From: a bacterium | GTDB taxonomy: Bacteria; Gemmatimonadota; Gemmatimonadetes; Longimicrobiales; RSA9 | Direction of reading: 5' to 3' | Assembly: GCA_003242735.1 (NCBI GenBank) | Contig: QGVH01000010.1 | Location: forward strand, 1 to 64,000 | DNA: 64,000 nucleotides | Shown: piece by piece, positions 43,620-55,048 of the stretch | How positions within the stretch are numbered: position 1 is the first letter of the stretch | Layout of the letters: every line of letters begins with the position of its first letter | Notes under the pieces: model-generated | Told to the model about the DNA's origin: nothing | Database searches by the model: none | Seen by the model: the letters and a program-made list of their open reading frames with translations, nothing else | Translations under genes and position numbers: made by a program

Positions 43620-45041
43620 TCAACCCAGCCGCTCGGCCACGCGCCGGAAGGTGGCCGCCGCGTCGTCGTCCAGCACGTGGCGCCGCTGCTCGATGCGCCG
43701 CACGCCGCCGACCCATACGTCCGAGACCACACTGGCGGGCGCGCACAGCGCGAGGAGCGAGGCCAGCGAGTCGTCGGTCCACCCGGCGAGCGCAGGGTGC
43801 TCGAGATCAATGGCGACGATGTCCGCGAGCGCGCCGGGCGCGAGTCGGCCCGCATCGATGCGCAGCGCCCGCGCGCCGCTCTCCGTGGCCAGCTCGAACA
43901 GCAGCGGCGCCACCTCCAGCCGCCCGTCCTTTCCGGGCACCGCGAGCACCACGCGCCGGAGCCGTCGCAGGCGTTCGTGGTACTCCACGAGGCGCATCTC
44001 TTCGAACGGGTCGATGACCGTGTGGCTGTCGGTGCCGAGCGCGACATGCGCGCCGGCCCCGAGCAGCTCGGCGCCGGGCAGGAAGCCGTCACCCAGGTCG
44101 CGCTCCGTCGTCGGACACGCGCACACGGTCGCTCCTGCATCGCCGAGCAGTGCGATCTCGTCAGCGGCTAGGTGCGTCGCATGGATGGCGGTGAGGCCGT
44201 CGTCCACGACGCCTTCCTCCGCCAGCAACTCGACGGGCCGCAATCCATACGCCGCCCGGCACGCCTCGACCTCCGCCGGCTGCTCGGCGACGTGGATGTG
44301 GAACGGCGCGCCGCGCTCGGCCGCCCAGCGCCGCAGCGGCGCGAGCCACCCGCGCGGCACCGCCCGCACGCTGTGCGGCGCCACGCCCACCGTGACCAGT
44401 GGATGGCCGCTGGAGTGGTCCGCGTAGCGCTGCGCGAGCTGTTCCGTTTCCGCGAGGAACGCGTCCAGGTCCGGCGTCGCGAAGCGGCGCTGCTGCGGCT
44501 CGAGCGGTCGGCCGATCCCACCCGCCGCGTAGCACGTCTTCAGCAGCACGATGCGGATGCCGACGTCTTCCGCCGCAGCGATCACGCGCAGCGCCAGCTC
44601 GTTGGGGTCCGCGTACGCCTCGCCCGCCGGGTCGCGGTGCAGGTAGTGGAACTCGCCGACGCTCGTGAACCCCGCGCGCAGCATCTCGAGAAAGCAGAAA
44701 CGCGACGCGTGGTAGACGTCTTCCGGCGAGAGAGCGAGCGCCGCGCCGTACATCGCCTCGCGCCAGCTCCAGAAGTCCGCCTGCGGCTCTGCCGCTGACC
44801 GCCACTGTGTGCGCCCGCGGATCAGCCGCTGGAACGCGTGCGAGTGCGCGTTGACGAAGCCGGGGACCAGCGCACGGCCCGGGAGCGTCTCGACGACGTC
44901 GCCCCGCTCGCGCGCGGCGCGCTCCAGCTCCCGCGCATCGCCCACGCGCCCGATGCGACCGGTTGCAGCCTCGATCTCGATGCCGAGGCCGCGGCGGAAG
45001 GCGCCGCCGTTGTAGACCAGGTCGGGGAGCAGGACGGGCAT
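43620..45041 (-). CDS. hutF: Formimidoylglutamate deiminase
   Basis: The 473-residue amidohydrolase deaminates N-formimino-L-glutamate in histidine breakdown. The metal site starts with HxH at 66-68 (NAHSHAFQRLIRGRTQWR); FHIHVAEQPAEVEAC, IHATHLAADEIALL and GTDSHTVIDPFEEMRLVEY are typical HutF stretches. The chosen start (MPVLLPDLVYNGG) has a TATATT 7 bases upstream and no ribosome site, so the message may be leaderless. The next hut gene in the window is hutU at 46462; hutH, hutI and hutG are absent. Confidence 0.9.
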   Translation of the reverse strand: MPVLLPDLVYNGGAFRRGLGIEIEAATGRIGRVGDARELERAARERGDVVETLPGRALVPGFVNAHSHAFQRLIRGRTQWRSAAEPQADFWSWREAMYGAALALSPEDVYHASRFCFLEMLRAGFTSVGEFHYLHRDPAGEAYADPNELALRVIAAAEDVGIRIVLLKTCYAAGGIGRPLEPQQRRFATPDLDAFLAETEQLAQRYADHSSGHPLVTVGVAPHSVRAVPRGWLAPLRRWAAERGAPFHIHVAEQPAEVEACRAAYGLRPVELLAEEGVVDDGLTAIHATHLAADEIALLGDAGATVCACPTTERDLGDGFLPGAELLGAGAHVALGTDSHTVIDPFEEMRLVEYHERLRRLRRVVLAVPGKDGRLEVAPLLFELATESGARALRIDAGRLAPGALADIVAIDLEHPALAGWTDDSLASLLALCAPASVVSDVWVGGVRRIEQRRHVLDDDAAATFRRVAERLG

Positions 45042-45048
45042 GGCTTGC

Positions 45049-45054
45049 AATATA
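45049..45054 (-). promoter_or_regulatory. Possible -10 for a leaderless hutF message
   Basis: TATATT on the minus strand ends 7 bases before the hutF ATG, so initiation at the normal distance would place the 5' end at the start codon. No good -35 is visible. Confidence 0.3.
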
Positions 45055-45280
45055 CGCGGCGCGGGCCGTGTTCGCCGATGATTGGGGACGGCGCCGCGGA
45101 TGACGCCGGGCGAGGGGGGCGCGGGCGCCCGGAGGGGGCGCACCGGGCTGGGCCCGAGCGAGAGCGACGGCAGGGGGCCCTGGCACGGGGCGGGGGTTGG
45201 ACGCCGGTGGGTCCGGGGGCTGACGACGGCCGCGCGGCCGCCCCGGTGCCAGCCTGAGCCCGCGGCTTTGTACTACTCGC

Positions 45281-45316
45281 ATTGATACGAGATCGTCTCC
45301 GCGTAATCGTTTCAAT
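45281..45316. promoter_or_regulatory. Inverted repeat, candidate GntR operator
   Basis: ATTGATACGA (45281-45290) and TCGTTTCAAT (45307-45316) form a 10-base inverted repeat with one mismatch and a 16-base gap, in a locally A/T-richer stretch. Its position upstream of the Clp_N/GntR genes suits autoregulation by the GntR product, which is inference. Confidence 0.4.
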
Positions 45317-45445
45317 GTCGCTGATACGACCCCGGGCCCCGACCGGCTCGGGGCGCAGACCCGGGAGCACGACACGTTCGGCTCAAGAAGGCCCAGGCAA
45401 GACAGCACGTTCCCGTTCACCGACCGGGTCCGCAGGGTCCTCGCC

Positions 45446-46015
45446 ATGGCACGGCAGGAGGCGATCCGCCTCCAGCACGACCGCGTCGGCGCGGAGCACG
45501 CGCTCCTCGCGCTGATCCGCGACGGCGGAGGCATGGCCGTGACCGTGCTTGCGAACCTGCACGTCGATCCCCAGCAGGTGGGCAGGAGGGTGGCGGAGCT
45601 CGCGCCTCCGGGAAAGGGGACGGCGGTGCAGGGCGAGTCGCCGTATACGCGGGAGGCGAAGAACGCCATCGAGACCGCGATGGCCGCAGCGCGCGAGCTC
45701 GAGCACTCCTGCTCGGGTCCCGAGCACCTGCTGCTTGGCGTGGCAGCAGCGGGCGGCCTCGCTGCCAAGGTGCTGGGCGAGTTCGGTGCGACGCCGGATG
45801 TCCTGAAGGCCGCCCTGGCCGCCGGTGGCGAAGCGCCGCGCGGTTCGGGAAGAGGCAGCGCAGGATGCCGCGGCGCCGCGCTTCCGCATCCGCATCGACG
45901 ACGCCGCGCCGGTCTCGATTTACGAGCAGATCATCGGTCAGATCCAGGAAGCGGTGGCGACGGGGCAACTCCGCCCGGGCGACCGGCTGCCGACGGTCCG
46001 CCGTCTCGCGGATGA
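45446..46015 (+). CDS. Clp N-domain (Clp_N) protein
   Basis: The frame carries two Clp_N repeats: MARQEAIRLQHDRVGAEHAL and AMAAARELEHSCSGPEHLLL. Similarity reaches upstream of the ATG to about 45407 (FTDRVRRVLAMAR), but no usual start codon lies there, so the 5' end is uncertain (alternative start, frameshift or error). The domain of ClpC/ClpA binds adaptors and substrates; no AAA+ domain follows here. The last ~60 residues (from about GGEAPRG) look like out-of-frame reading of the GntR region. In related genomes I recall a Clp_N domain fused to a GntR helix-turn-helix, so the two may be a split fusion. Confidence 0.6.
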   Translation: MARQEAIRLQHDRVGAEHALLALIRDGGGMAVTVLANLHVDPQQVGRRVAELAPPGKGTAVQGESPYTREAKNAIETAMAAARELEHSCSGPEHLLLGVAAAGGLAAKVLGEFGATPDVLKAALAAGGEAPRGSGRGSAGCRGAALPHPHRRRRAGLDLRADHRSDPGSGGDGATPPGRPAADGPPSRG

Positions 46016-46256
46016 GCTGGACATCGCGCCGGGCACGGTCGCGCTCGCGTACGGCGAGCTGGAGCGGCTGGGCATCTTGGTCACCGAGGTCGCGCGGGAT
46101 CGCCGCGGGTTCGCGGCGAAGCCCCATACTCGCCCCGACGCGGCGCGGCGCCATGGAAGTTGGCCGCGCCGGGCGCGGCAAAGTTCCCCGGCCGTCGCGG
46201 CCCGCCTCCCCGTCGTGGATCTTCGCCGCGCCGGGCGCGGCGAAGATCCAACGTGA
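45825..46256 (+). CDS. GntR-family (YtrA-type) transcriptional regulator
   Basis: The 143-residue frame starts with GTG inside the Clp_N frame and carries a winged helix: PRFRIRIDDAAPVSIYEQII, GQIQEAVATGQLRPGDRLPT, VRRLADELDIAPGTVALAYG and ELERLGILVTEVARDRRGF. The short length and lack of a ligand domain resemble YtrA-type GntR repressors. The C-terminus from about residue 107 is Arg/Ala-rich and is encoded by palindromic repeats (46155-46249), so it may be eroded. It overlaps and follows the Clp_N gene, and may be a +1 continuation of one fusion gene. Confidence 0.65.
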   Translation: MAKRRAVREEAAQDAAAPRFRIRIDDAAPVSIYEQIIGQIQEAVATGQLRPGDRLPTVRRLADELDIAPGTVALAYGELERLGILVTEVARDRRGFAAKPHTRPDAARRHGSWPRRARQSSPAVAARLPVVDLRRAGRGEDPT

Positions 46257-46315
46257 GGGGGTCGAGCTTCACGAGCAGGGAAGTTTGCCGCGCCGGGCAG
46301 CCGAACTTCGCTCCC
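46155..46315. repeat. Three palindromic repeats with 62-base period
   Basis: Palindromes lie at 46155-46187, 46217-46249 and 46278-46315, with starts 62 bases apart. They share a GCCGCGCCGGGC core. The second is perfect over 16 bases each side of one central G, the first has two mismatched pairs, the third is weaker. They lie between convergent genes and can fold as strong hairpins, so they may act as terminators or be REP-like repeats. The first two overlap the end of the GntR frame. Confidence 0.7.
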
Positions 46316-46461
46316 GAGAGGCGGATCAACAGGATGCCCGCCGTGCCCTCGCGCCTCCCGCCGCAGCCAGGCTGGTGCCGGCGATGCGCACCGCCCCCGG
46401 GGAGCGCGGACGAAACCCGACAACGCATCGAGCCCCCGGATGGCGGGCCCTGCGCCCGTCC

Positions 46462-48126
46462 CTACCCCTCCTGCATCGGCAGCCGGATCCCGTGCTTCCT
46501 CGCGGTCTCCAGCGCCTCCTCGTAGCCCGCGTCCGCGTGGCGCGCGACGCCGAGCCCCGGGTCGTTGGTCAGCACGCGTTCGATCCGCTCACGCATCTCG
46601 GGCGTGCCGTCCGCTACCACCACCTGCCCCGCGTGCAGCGCGTTGCCGATGCCCACGCCCCCGCCGTGGTGGAACGAGACCCAGCTCGCGCCGGACGCGG
46701 TGTTGAGCAGCGCGTTGAGCACGGGCCAGTCCGCGATCGCGTCGCTGCCGTCCTTCATGCCCTCCGTCTCGCGGTACGGCGACGCCACCGAACCCGTGTC
46801 GAGGTGGTCACGGCCGATCACGATGGGCGCAGACACCTCGCCTTTCGCGACCAGGTCGTTCAGCGCGACGCCGAAGCGGGCACGCTCGCCCTGCCCCAAC
46901 CAGCAGATGCGCGCGGGCAGCCCCTGGAACCGCACCCGCTCCCGCGCCAACCGGATCCAGCGGGTGAGGTGCTCGTCATCCGGGAACAGCTCGAGGACGA
47001 GCTCGTCGGTGCGGTACAGGTCCTTCGGGTCTCCGGACAGCGCGACCCAGCGGAACGGGCCCTTGCCCTCGCAGAACAGCGGACGGATGTACGCGGGGAC
47101 GAAGCCGGGGTACGCGAACGCGTCCGCGAAGCCGGCGTCCTTCGCCTGGCCGCGGAGGTTGTTGCCGTAGTCGAACGTGACCGCGCCGCGTCGCATCATC
47201 TCCACCATCGCCTCGCAGTGCACGCGCATGGACTCCATGGAGCGGCGCAGGTACTCGTCCGGGTCGCGCACGCGTAGCTCATCCGCCTCTTCGAGGGAGA
47301 GGCCGGCCGGGTAGTAGCCGTTGAGCGCGTCGTGCGCTGCGGTCTGATCGGTGAGCACGTCCGGCGTGATCCCGCGGCGCACCAGCTCCGGCAGCACTTC
47401 CGCGCAGTTGCCGACGAGTCCCACGGACAGCGCCTCGCCCCTGTCCCGTGCGCCGAGCACCCACTCCAGCGCCTCGTCCAGGTCGTAGGTCATGCGGTCG
47501 CAGTAGCCCGTCGCGATCCGGCGCTCGATGCGGCGCGGGTTCACTTCCACGACGAGGATCGCGCCCTCGTTCATCGTCGCAGCCAGTGGCTGCGCGCCGC
47601 CCATGCCGCCCATCCCGCCGGTCAGCACCCAACGCCCCTTGAGCGTGCCGCCGAAGTGCTTGCGGGCCACCGCGCCGAACGTCTCGTAGGTGCCCTGGAG
47701 GATGCCCTGCGTGCCGATGTAGATCCACGACCCCGCGGTCATCTGGCCGTACATGATCAGGCCCTGCCGCTCGAGCTCGCGGAACACCTCATACGTCGCC
47801 CAGCGCGGCACCAGGTTCGAGTTGGCGATCAGCACACGCGGCGCCCAGGGGTGCGTGCGGAACACGGCCACGGGCTTGCCGGACTGCACGAGCAGCGTCT
47901 CGTCGTTCTCCAGCTCGCGCAGCGTTCGGACGATCGCATCGAACGCCTCCCAGCTCCGCGCCGCGCGCCCCGTGCCGCCGTAGACGACCAGGTCCTCCGG
48001 CCGCTCCGCGACCTCGGGGTCGAGGTTGTTCATCAGCATCCGGAGCGCGGCCTCCTGCGCCCAGCCCTTGCAGGTGCGCTCCGAGCCGCGCGGCGCGCGC
48101 ACCACACGGGCACCGGTGATCGCCAT
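46462..48126 (-). CDS. hutU: Urocanate hydratase
   Basis: The 554-residue enzyme uses NAD+ tightly bound as an electrophile to hydrate urocanate, the second step of histidine degradation. Family signatures are clear along the length: [19 protein letters not shown] near the start, [54 protein letters not shown] and [20 protein letters not shown]. Length matches. GGAGGGCGAGC precedes the ATG. It faces the Clp_N/GntR genes across the palindromes; hutF follows further left on the same strand. Confidence 0.97.
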   Translation of the reverse strand: MAITGARVVRAPRGSERTCKGWAQEAALRMLMNNLDPEVAERPEDLVVYGGTGRAARSWEAFDAIVRTLRELENDETLLVQSGKPVAVFRTHPWAPRVLIANSNLVPRWATYEVFRELERQGLIMYGQMTAGSWIYIGTQGILQGTYETFGAVARKHFGGTLKGRWVLTGGMGGMGGAQPLAATMNEGAILVVEVNPRRIERRIATGYCDRMTYDLDEALEWVLGARDRGEALSVGLVGNCAEVLPELVRRGITPDVLTDQTAAHDALNGYYPAGLSLEEADELRVRDPDEYLRRSMESMRVHCEAMVEMMRRGAVTFDYGNNLRGQAKDAGFADAFAYPGFVPAYIRPLFCEGKGPFRWVALSGDPKDLYRTDELVLELFPDDEHLTRWIRLARERVRFQGLPARICWLGQGERARFGVALNDLVAKGEVSAPIVIGRDHLDTGSVASPYRETEGMKDGSDAIADWPVLNALLNTASGASWVSFHHGGGVGIGNALHAGQVVVADGTPEMRERIERVLTNDPGLGVARHADAGYEEALETARKHGIRLPMQEG

Positions 48127-48825
48127 GCTCGCCCTCCAGTCGGTGGGGTCGTGTTGATCCCCGAACTCGTGACCGGGATCGTGATCGTACGCGTGCTGGT
48201 CGCTCGTTGGTCGCTCTCTGTTGGTCGCCCTTCGCCCTCGGTCGTCTCTCCGTCGCGCACGGGTACGCGTGTGTGTTCTTCACGCCTCCGCGTACAAACG
48301 TCTGGCTCCGCGGCGGGGGCCGGCTCCTCTGCGCGCTCCTCTGAGCGGCCTGTCCCGCGACCGCGCCGCCCCCGCCGACGCTGCCGGTACCGCGCCACCT
48401 TCGCCCGCGTGCCGCCCCTCCGTGGAGCACGAGCGTCGGCCGCCGTTGCGACCGCGGTGCCGCGCCCGCGAGCCCACGGTCTCCGTGAATCCGGTGCAGC
48501 GCCGGGTCACGGGCGGGATCGCCCCGCCGCAGGCAGTATAGGCGCCCCGCCGCGGCCGGGACAGCCCGCCGCTGCGCGTTGGACCCTGCGGGTTTTCAAC
48601 GCGGATCGGGTGCGACGCGGGACCGAGCAGCCCGCACGGCAGGAGGGCGGCTCTCGGGGCAGAGAAGGTCGCCGTGCCAACGCCGCCGGGGTGCGCGAGA
48701 GGCGGCGACGAGCGAATTGGAGTGGTGGATCGGCCGGTTGGAGTGTGGGATCCCGGGCGGGGCGTCACTCGGCCCGTCCGGGCTCGGCTCGCAGCGAGGC
48801 GCGGAGGCTGTGACGGCGCCGCCCG
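48127..48825. other. Intergenic region upstream of hutU
   Basis: About 699 bases, all G/C-rich, without a supported gene. Near hutU, a TGGTCGC motif occurs three times (48194-48229), possibly operator repeats. No terminator or promoter could be fixed. Confidence 0.5.
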
Positions 48826-49944
48826 TCACGCCTGCTGCGGCACGGTCGCCCGCGCGCCGGCGCGGCGCTTCTGCCGGGCGGCCTCCAGGATCGCCTCCAC
48901 CAGCGGCCCGGGGCCGAAGCGCACGGGGTCCGTGGCGGGCAGCCCCGTCTCCTCGGTGGCGCGTTGGATGGCACGCCTCGCCTCGTCTTCGGGCAGATCG
49001 CTGGTCTTGAGGGAGATGCCGATGACCCGCGCGGGCCGCAGCGGGTCGACCGCCGCTTCGTTCATCCTCACCGCCTCGGCGAGGGTGGGCATGCGGACGA
49101 AGTCGTAGACGCCGTCGCTGCGGATGCGTTGACGCGTCGGCTCGTGGCACAGGATCATGGCGTCCGGCATCGTGCCGTGCAGGAGGCCCAGCGTCACGCC
49201 GGAGTAGGCCGGGTGGACCAGCGAGCCCTGGCCCTCGACCAGCACGATCCCGTCCGGCCCCGCGCGCCGCGCGCCCTCCAGGACGAGCCGCTCGGCGGCG
49301 CCCGCGATGAAGTCCGCGATGACGGCGTCCACCGCGATCCCCCAGCCCTCGATCAGGATGCCGGTCTGGCCGGTCGGCGCGAACGCGACCCGAGCGCCCG
49401 CCTGCTCGAGCCCCCGCCGGATCTCGAGCGCGGCCGTCATCTTCCCGATGTTGCAGTCCGTGCCGACGGTCAGGACCGTGAACGCCTCCACCTCCCGCGC
49501 GCGACCCGTGGAGACCGGGAGGTCCGTGGGCGGGCGGCGGAGGTCCACGATCGCCACGCCAGCGCGCTCGGCCGCCCCGCGGATGGCGGGGACGTCCGCG
49601 AGGAAGTCGTGGAGCCCGGACACGAGGTCGAGGCCGAGGTCCGCCGCGCGCGCCACCACGTCCACCCACTCCTGCGGGAGACGGCCACCCCGCGGCGCGA
49701 CGCCGATCAGCAGCGCCGTCGGACGCCGGACGGCAGCCGCGAGCCCCTCCTTCAGCGAGGCCACGATCGGGCTGTCGCCCCCGAAGCCCAGCACCTCGCC
49801 GACGGTGCGACCGGCCTGGGTCGAATCCACGACCGCGACCACGCGCTCCGGGAAGTAGCGGATCGCCGACGACGCCGTCTTCGCACCGTGCAGGCTGAAC
49901 GCTCCCTCCGCCAGGATCAGGTACACCGCACGCGACAGGTCCAC
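48826..49944 (-). CDS. DUF1611 P-loop protein (DgcN-like)
   Basis: The 372-residue protein starts VDLSRAVYLILAEGAF (GTG behind GAGGAGG). An N-terminal Rossmann-like half precedes a P-loop domain with Walker A GTDCNIGKMT (161-170), where Lys168 would contact phosphate. Family members include DgcN, paired with an enolase-superfamily epimerase (DgcA) in D-amino-acid metabolism. No epimerase is found here. The Leu/Val phrase EGQGSLVHPAYSGVTLGLLH is another DUF1611 hallmark. The longer frame from 50274 has no ribosome site. Confidence 0.8.
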   Translation of the reverse strand: MDLSRAVYLILAEGAFSLHGAKTASSAIRYFPERVVAVVDSTQAGRTVGEVLGFGGDSPIVASLKEGLAAAVRRPTALLIGVAPRGGRLPQEWVDVVARAADLGLDLVSGLHDFLADVPAIRGAAERAGVAIVDLRRPPTDLPVSTGRAREVEAFTVLTVGTDCNIGKMTAALEIRRGLEQAGARVAFAPTGQTGILIEGWGIAVDAVIADFIAGAAERLVLEGARRAGPDGIVLVEGQGSLVHPAYSGVTLGLLHGTMPDAMILCHEPTRQRIRSDGVYDFVRMPTLAEAVRMNEAAVDPLRPARVIGISLKTSDLPEDEARRAIQRATEETGLPATDPVRFGPGPLVEAILEAARQKRRAGARATVPQQA

Positions 49945-50419
49945 TCTGCCTCCTCGCGTTCGTCGGGCGCCGCCCACCGCCTCCGCCGGCCGCACGCCCA
50001 CGGCCCGCGGGCGCCGGACGTGCACAGCCCGTAGATATCGAAAAAACCGCGGCCACTCGACGGTCGAGAGGCCGCGGTCAGGGTTCGCCCCGTGGATCAC
50101 CCACCGTACGACCCGCCTCGCCGCCATCACCTCCAGGGTCGGATGATGGGGGTGGTGGACAGCGCGGTGTTCGGTACGGGTCTCACGAGCGACGAGCCCA
50201 GCCGCGAAGGGTTCTCCGCGAAGAAATCGTCTTCGACCATACCGGTCCCGTACCCCGCCGTCAAGGCGCGGCACCGCGGATCACCGGCGCCGCGGGAGGC
50301 CGCGGCCGGGGGCCCTCGCCCGCCGCGGCCGGGCCGGTGGGGCTCCCGCCCGGGGCCCGGACGGGGTCCTGCCGCCCGTGGGTGGCGCCGTCCTTGCTCC
50401 ACGGCCGGCGCGGGCCCGA

Positions 50420-50540
50420 CGGCCGACGCCGACCGGACTGCCGACCCGAGCCGGCCTGCCGACGCGAACCCCGACGGCCGACGCGGACCCCCACGGCCGA
50501 CACGGACCGGGCTGCCGACGGGAACCCGACTGTCGGGGCT
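50420..50540. repeat. Degenerate CCGAC-rich tandem repeat
   Basis: Short units of the type GCCGACGCGGACC recur with variable spacing, for example CCGACGCCGACCGG, CTGCCGACCCGAGCC and GACGGCCGACGCGGA. It is low-complexity DNA; the coding frames through it are probably not real. Confidence 0.45.
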
Positions 50541-50870
50541 GCGACGCCGCGCCGCCCCGCCCGCCCGCGGCATCCGGTACGCGCGGCGAGGTGACCGCTG
50601 GAGGGCTACCCGCCGCACGCCGCGCACCCGCCAGGCCGCGCCCCGGGGCCGGTCGCCGGGGGGCTCGACCTGGCCGCCGCCCGCCCGCGGGGGCACGACG
50701 CGGCGGCCGTCATCAGCGCAGGAAGCAGCAGCTGGCCGCCGCCCGCCCGCGGGGGCACGTCCGGGCGGTCCTCGGGCGGGTGCGCCCCGCTCCCACCGCC
50801 GGGTCCCGGGACGCGTTCGCCCTGCCGGGTGGGCAGCCGTTTCCGCAAGACTGCCATTCCGGCGGTTCTT

Positions 50871-50923
50871 TCGCTATATTTCAACACCTATTGAAAAATG
50901 TCGGAACTCCTTGAAACACAAGG
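50871..50923 (+). promoter_or_regulatory. A/T-rich control region of lon with two inverted repeats
   Basis: TTTCAA (50879-50884) and TTGAAA (50891-50896) form a 6-base gap inverted repeat, and CCTTG-AAACA-CAAGG follows at 50909-50923. TATATT at 50875-50880 may be a -10. These could be stress-regulator operators (lon is often heat-induced), but no known consensus is matched exactly. Confidence 0.4.
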
Positions 50924-51053
50924 GGATTCCAGGTTATGAGAGGGCGTGGCAAGCAACCTGCTTCGCAGGGCCACGCCCGGCGGCGGGTCGTCTCGGCGAC
51001 GCGCCGGGATGGCGCGCCGCTGATTTCTTCTCAGAGATGCAAGGGAGTTCGCG

Positions 51054-53873
<2,820 letters not shown>

Positions 53874-53893
53874 CGCGTCCGCGCAGGACGAGC

Positions 53894-53926
53894 GAGCCCC
53901 GGTGGCCGTGATGGCCGCCGGGGCTC
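53894..53926 (+). terminator. Hairpin after lon
   Basis: A 14-base stem with one wobble (GAGCCCCGGTGGCC against GGCCGCCGGGGCTC) around a 5-base loop, 20 bases past the lon stop and before a convergent gene. Confidence 0.5.
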
Positions 53927-54008
53927 CGTTCATCTCCGATCTCCGCTGGCCCCGCACCGTTTCCGTGCCGCTGCCTCAGCGAGCCGGCGGCCGTACACGG
54001 CCGCCGAC

Positions 54009-54914
54009 CTACCGCGTCGTCGTCCGCCCGGTCGGCGCGAAGATCTCGCCGGAGTAGAAGCGCGAGTCCGCGGAGGCGAGGAAGACGTACGTGGGCGCGA
54101 TCTCGGCGGGCTGCGCCGGCCGCTGCCACAGCGTGTCCGCCCCGAACTCGGCGACGTGCTCGGCGCTGAAGGTGGACGGGATCAACGGCGTCCAGACCGG
54201 CCCGGGCGCCACGCAGTTCACGCGGATCCCACGGTGCGCCACGGCCTGGGCCAGCGACTTGGTGAACACGTGGATCGCGCCCTTGGACGCTGCGTAGTCA
54301 ATGAGGCCGGCGTGGCCCTCCAGCCCCGTGACCGACCCGGTGTTGATGATCACGCCGCCCTCGCCCATGTGCTCCAGCGCGAACTGCGCCATCCAGATGT
54401 ACGCGAAGACGTTCGTGCGGAACGTCTGCTCGAGCTGCTCGGGCGTGAGGTCCGCGATGTCCCGGGTCTCCCACTGGAACGCGGCGTTGTTGACCAGGAT
54501 GTCCAGCCGGCCGAACTCCGCGGCCGTGCGCTCGACGACGTCGCGACAGTGCTCGCGGTCGCGGAGGTCGCCGTCGAACGCGAGCGCGCGGCGACCGGCC
54601 TCGCGGATCCAGCGCACGGTCTCGCGCGCGTCGTCGTGCTCGTTGTAGTAGGCGATCGCCACGTCGGCCCCCTCGCGGGCGAACGCGATGGCGACGGCGC
54701 GACCGATGCCGCTGTCGCCGCCGGTGATCAGGGCAGCGCGACCCTCGAGCTTGCCCGCACCCCGGTAGCTCTCTTCACCGTGATCCGCCGGCGGCCGCAG
54801 CTCGGACTCCGTGCCCGGCCACTGTTGCTGCTGCCCTCCCGGCCCGCCGCGCGCCCGCTCCTCCGCCAGCGGGTTCACGCTCACGTCCAGGCCGTGCCTG
54901 CGCTCCTGGGTCAC
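54009..54914 (-). CDS. Short-chain dehydrogenase (glucose-dehydrogenase-like SDR)
   Basis: The 301-residue classical SDR has the extended N-terminal tail (LAEERARGGPGGQQQQWPGT) common in a group of putative general-stress SDRs, the TGGDSGIGRA cofactor loop (about 64-73), the NNAA motif, and a YAASKGA active site. The C-terminus SRFYSGEIFAPTGR is typical. It probably oxidises alcohols or sugars with NAD(P); the substrate is unknown. GTG start behind GGAGGGAGG; the opposite strand carries SURF1 divergently. Confidence 0.9.
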   Translation of the reverse strand: MTQERRHGLDVSVNPLAEERARGGPGGQQQQWPGTESELRPPADHGEESYRGAGKLEGRAALITGGDSGIGRAVAIAFAREGADVAIAYYNEHDDARETVRWIREAGRRALAFDGDLRDREHCRDVVERTAAEFGRLDILVNNAAFQWETRDIADLTPEQLEQTFRTNVFAYIWMAQFALEHMGEGGVIINTGSVTGLEGHAGLIDYAASKGAIHVFTKSLAQAVAHRGIRVNCVAPGPVWTPLIPSTFSAEHVAEFGADTLWQRPAQPAEIAPTYVFLASADSRFYSGEIFAPTGRTTTR

Positions 54915-55048
54915 GACGACCTCCCTCCAGCGGTCTGGCCTCGTCTGCGTCTGCGCACATCTCCAGTGCACCGCCCGTGCCCGCCGGAACCCGGAGCGGC
55001 GTGGCCGGTACTCCGCAACGCGGAACCAGCGACCCAACAGGAGGATCT

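Larger units (their letters stand above)
45042..45445. other. Intergenic region between hutF and the Clp_N gene
   Basis: About 404 bases between divergent genes. It contains a TATATT close to hutF and an inverted repeat at 45281-45316, listed separately. The Clp_N similarity seems to begin around 45407, before any usual start codon. Confidence 0.5.
49945..51053. other. Long intergenic region between DUF1611 and lon
   Basis: About 1.1 kb, between divergent genes, with no gene I can support. It contains a degenerate CCGAC-rich tandem stretch (about 50420-50540), a 28-base direct repeat (50670-50697 and 50732-50759), and an A/T-rich promoter-like segment (50871-50923) ahead of lon. Confidence 0.5.

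Noticed and set aside
50127-50237. A short minus-strand frame (MVEDDFFAENPSRLGSSLVR start)
   Set aside because: It has locally lower G/C and looks gene-like, but lacks a ribosome site, homologue or context to support it.
50670-50759. CRISPR-like direct repeat of 28 bases with a 34-base gap
   Set aside because: Only two copies, almost wholly G/C, and lacking the stem or ATTGAAAC-type tail; treated as a simple repeat.
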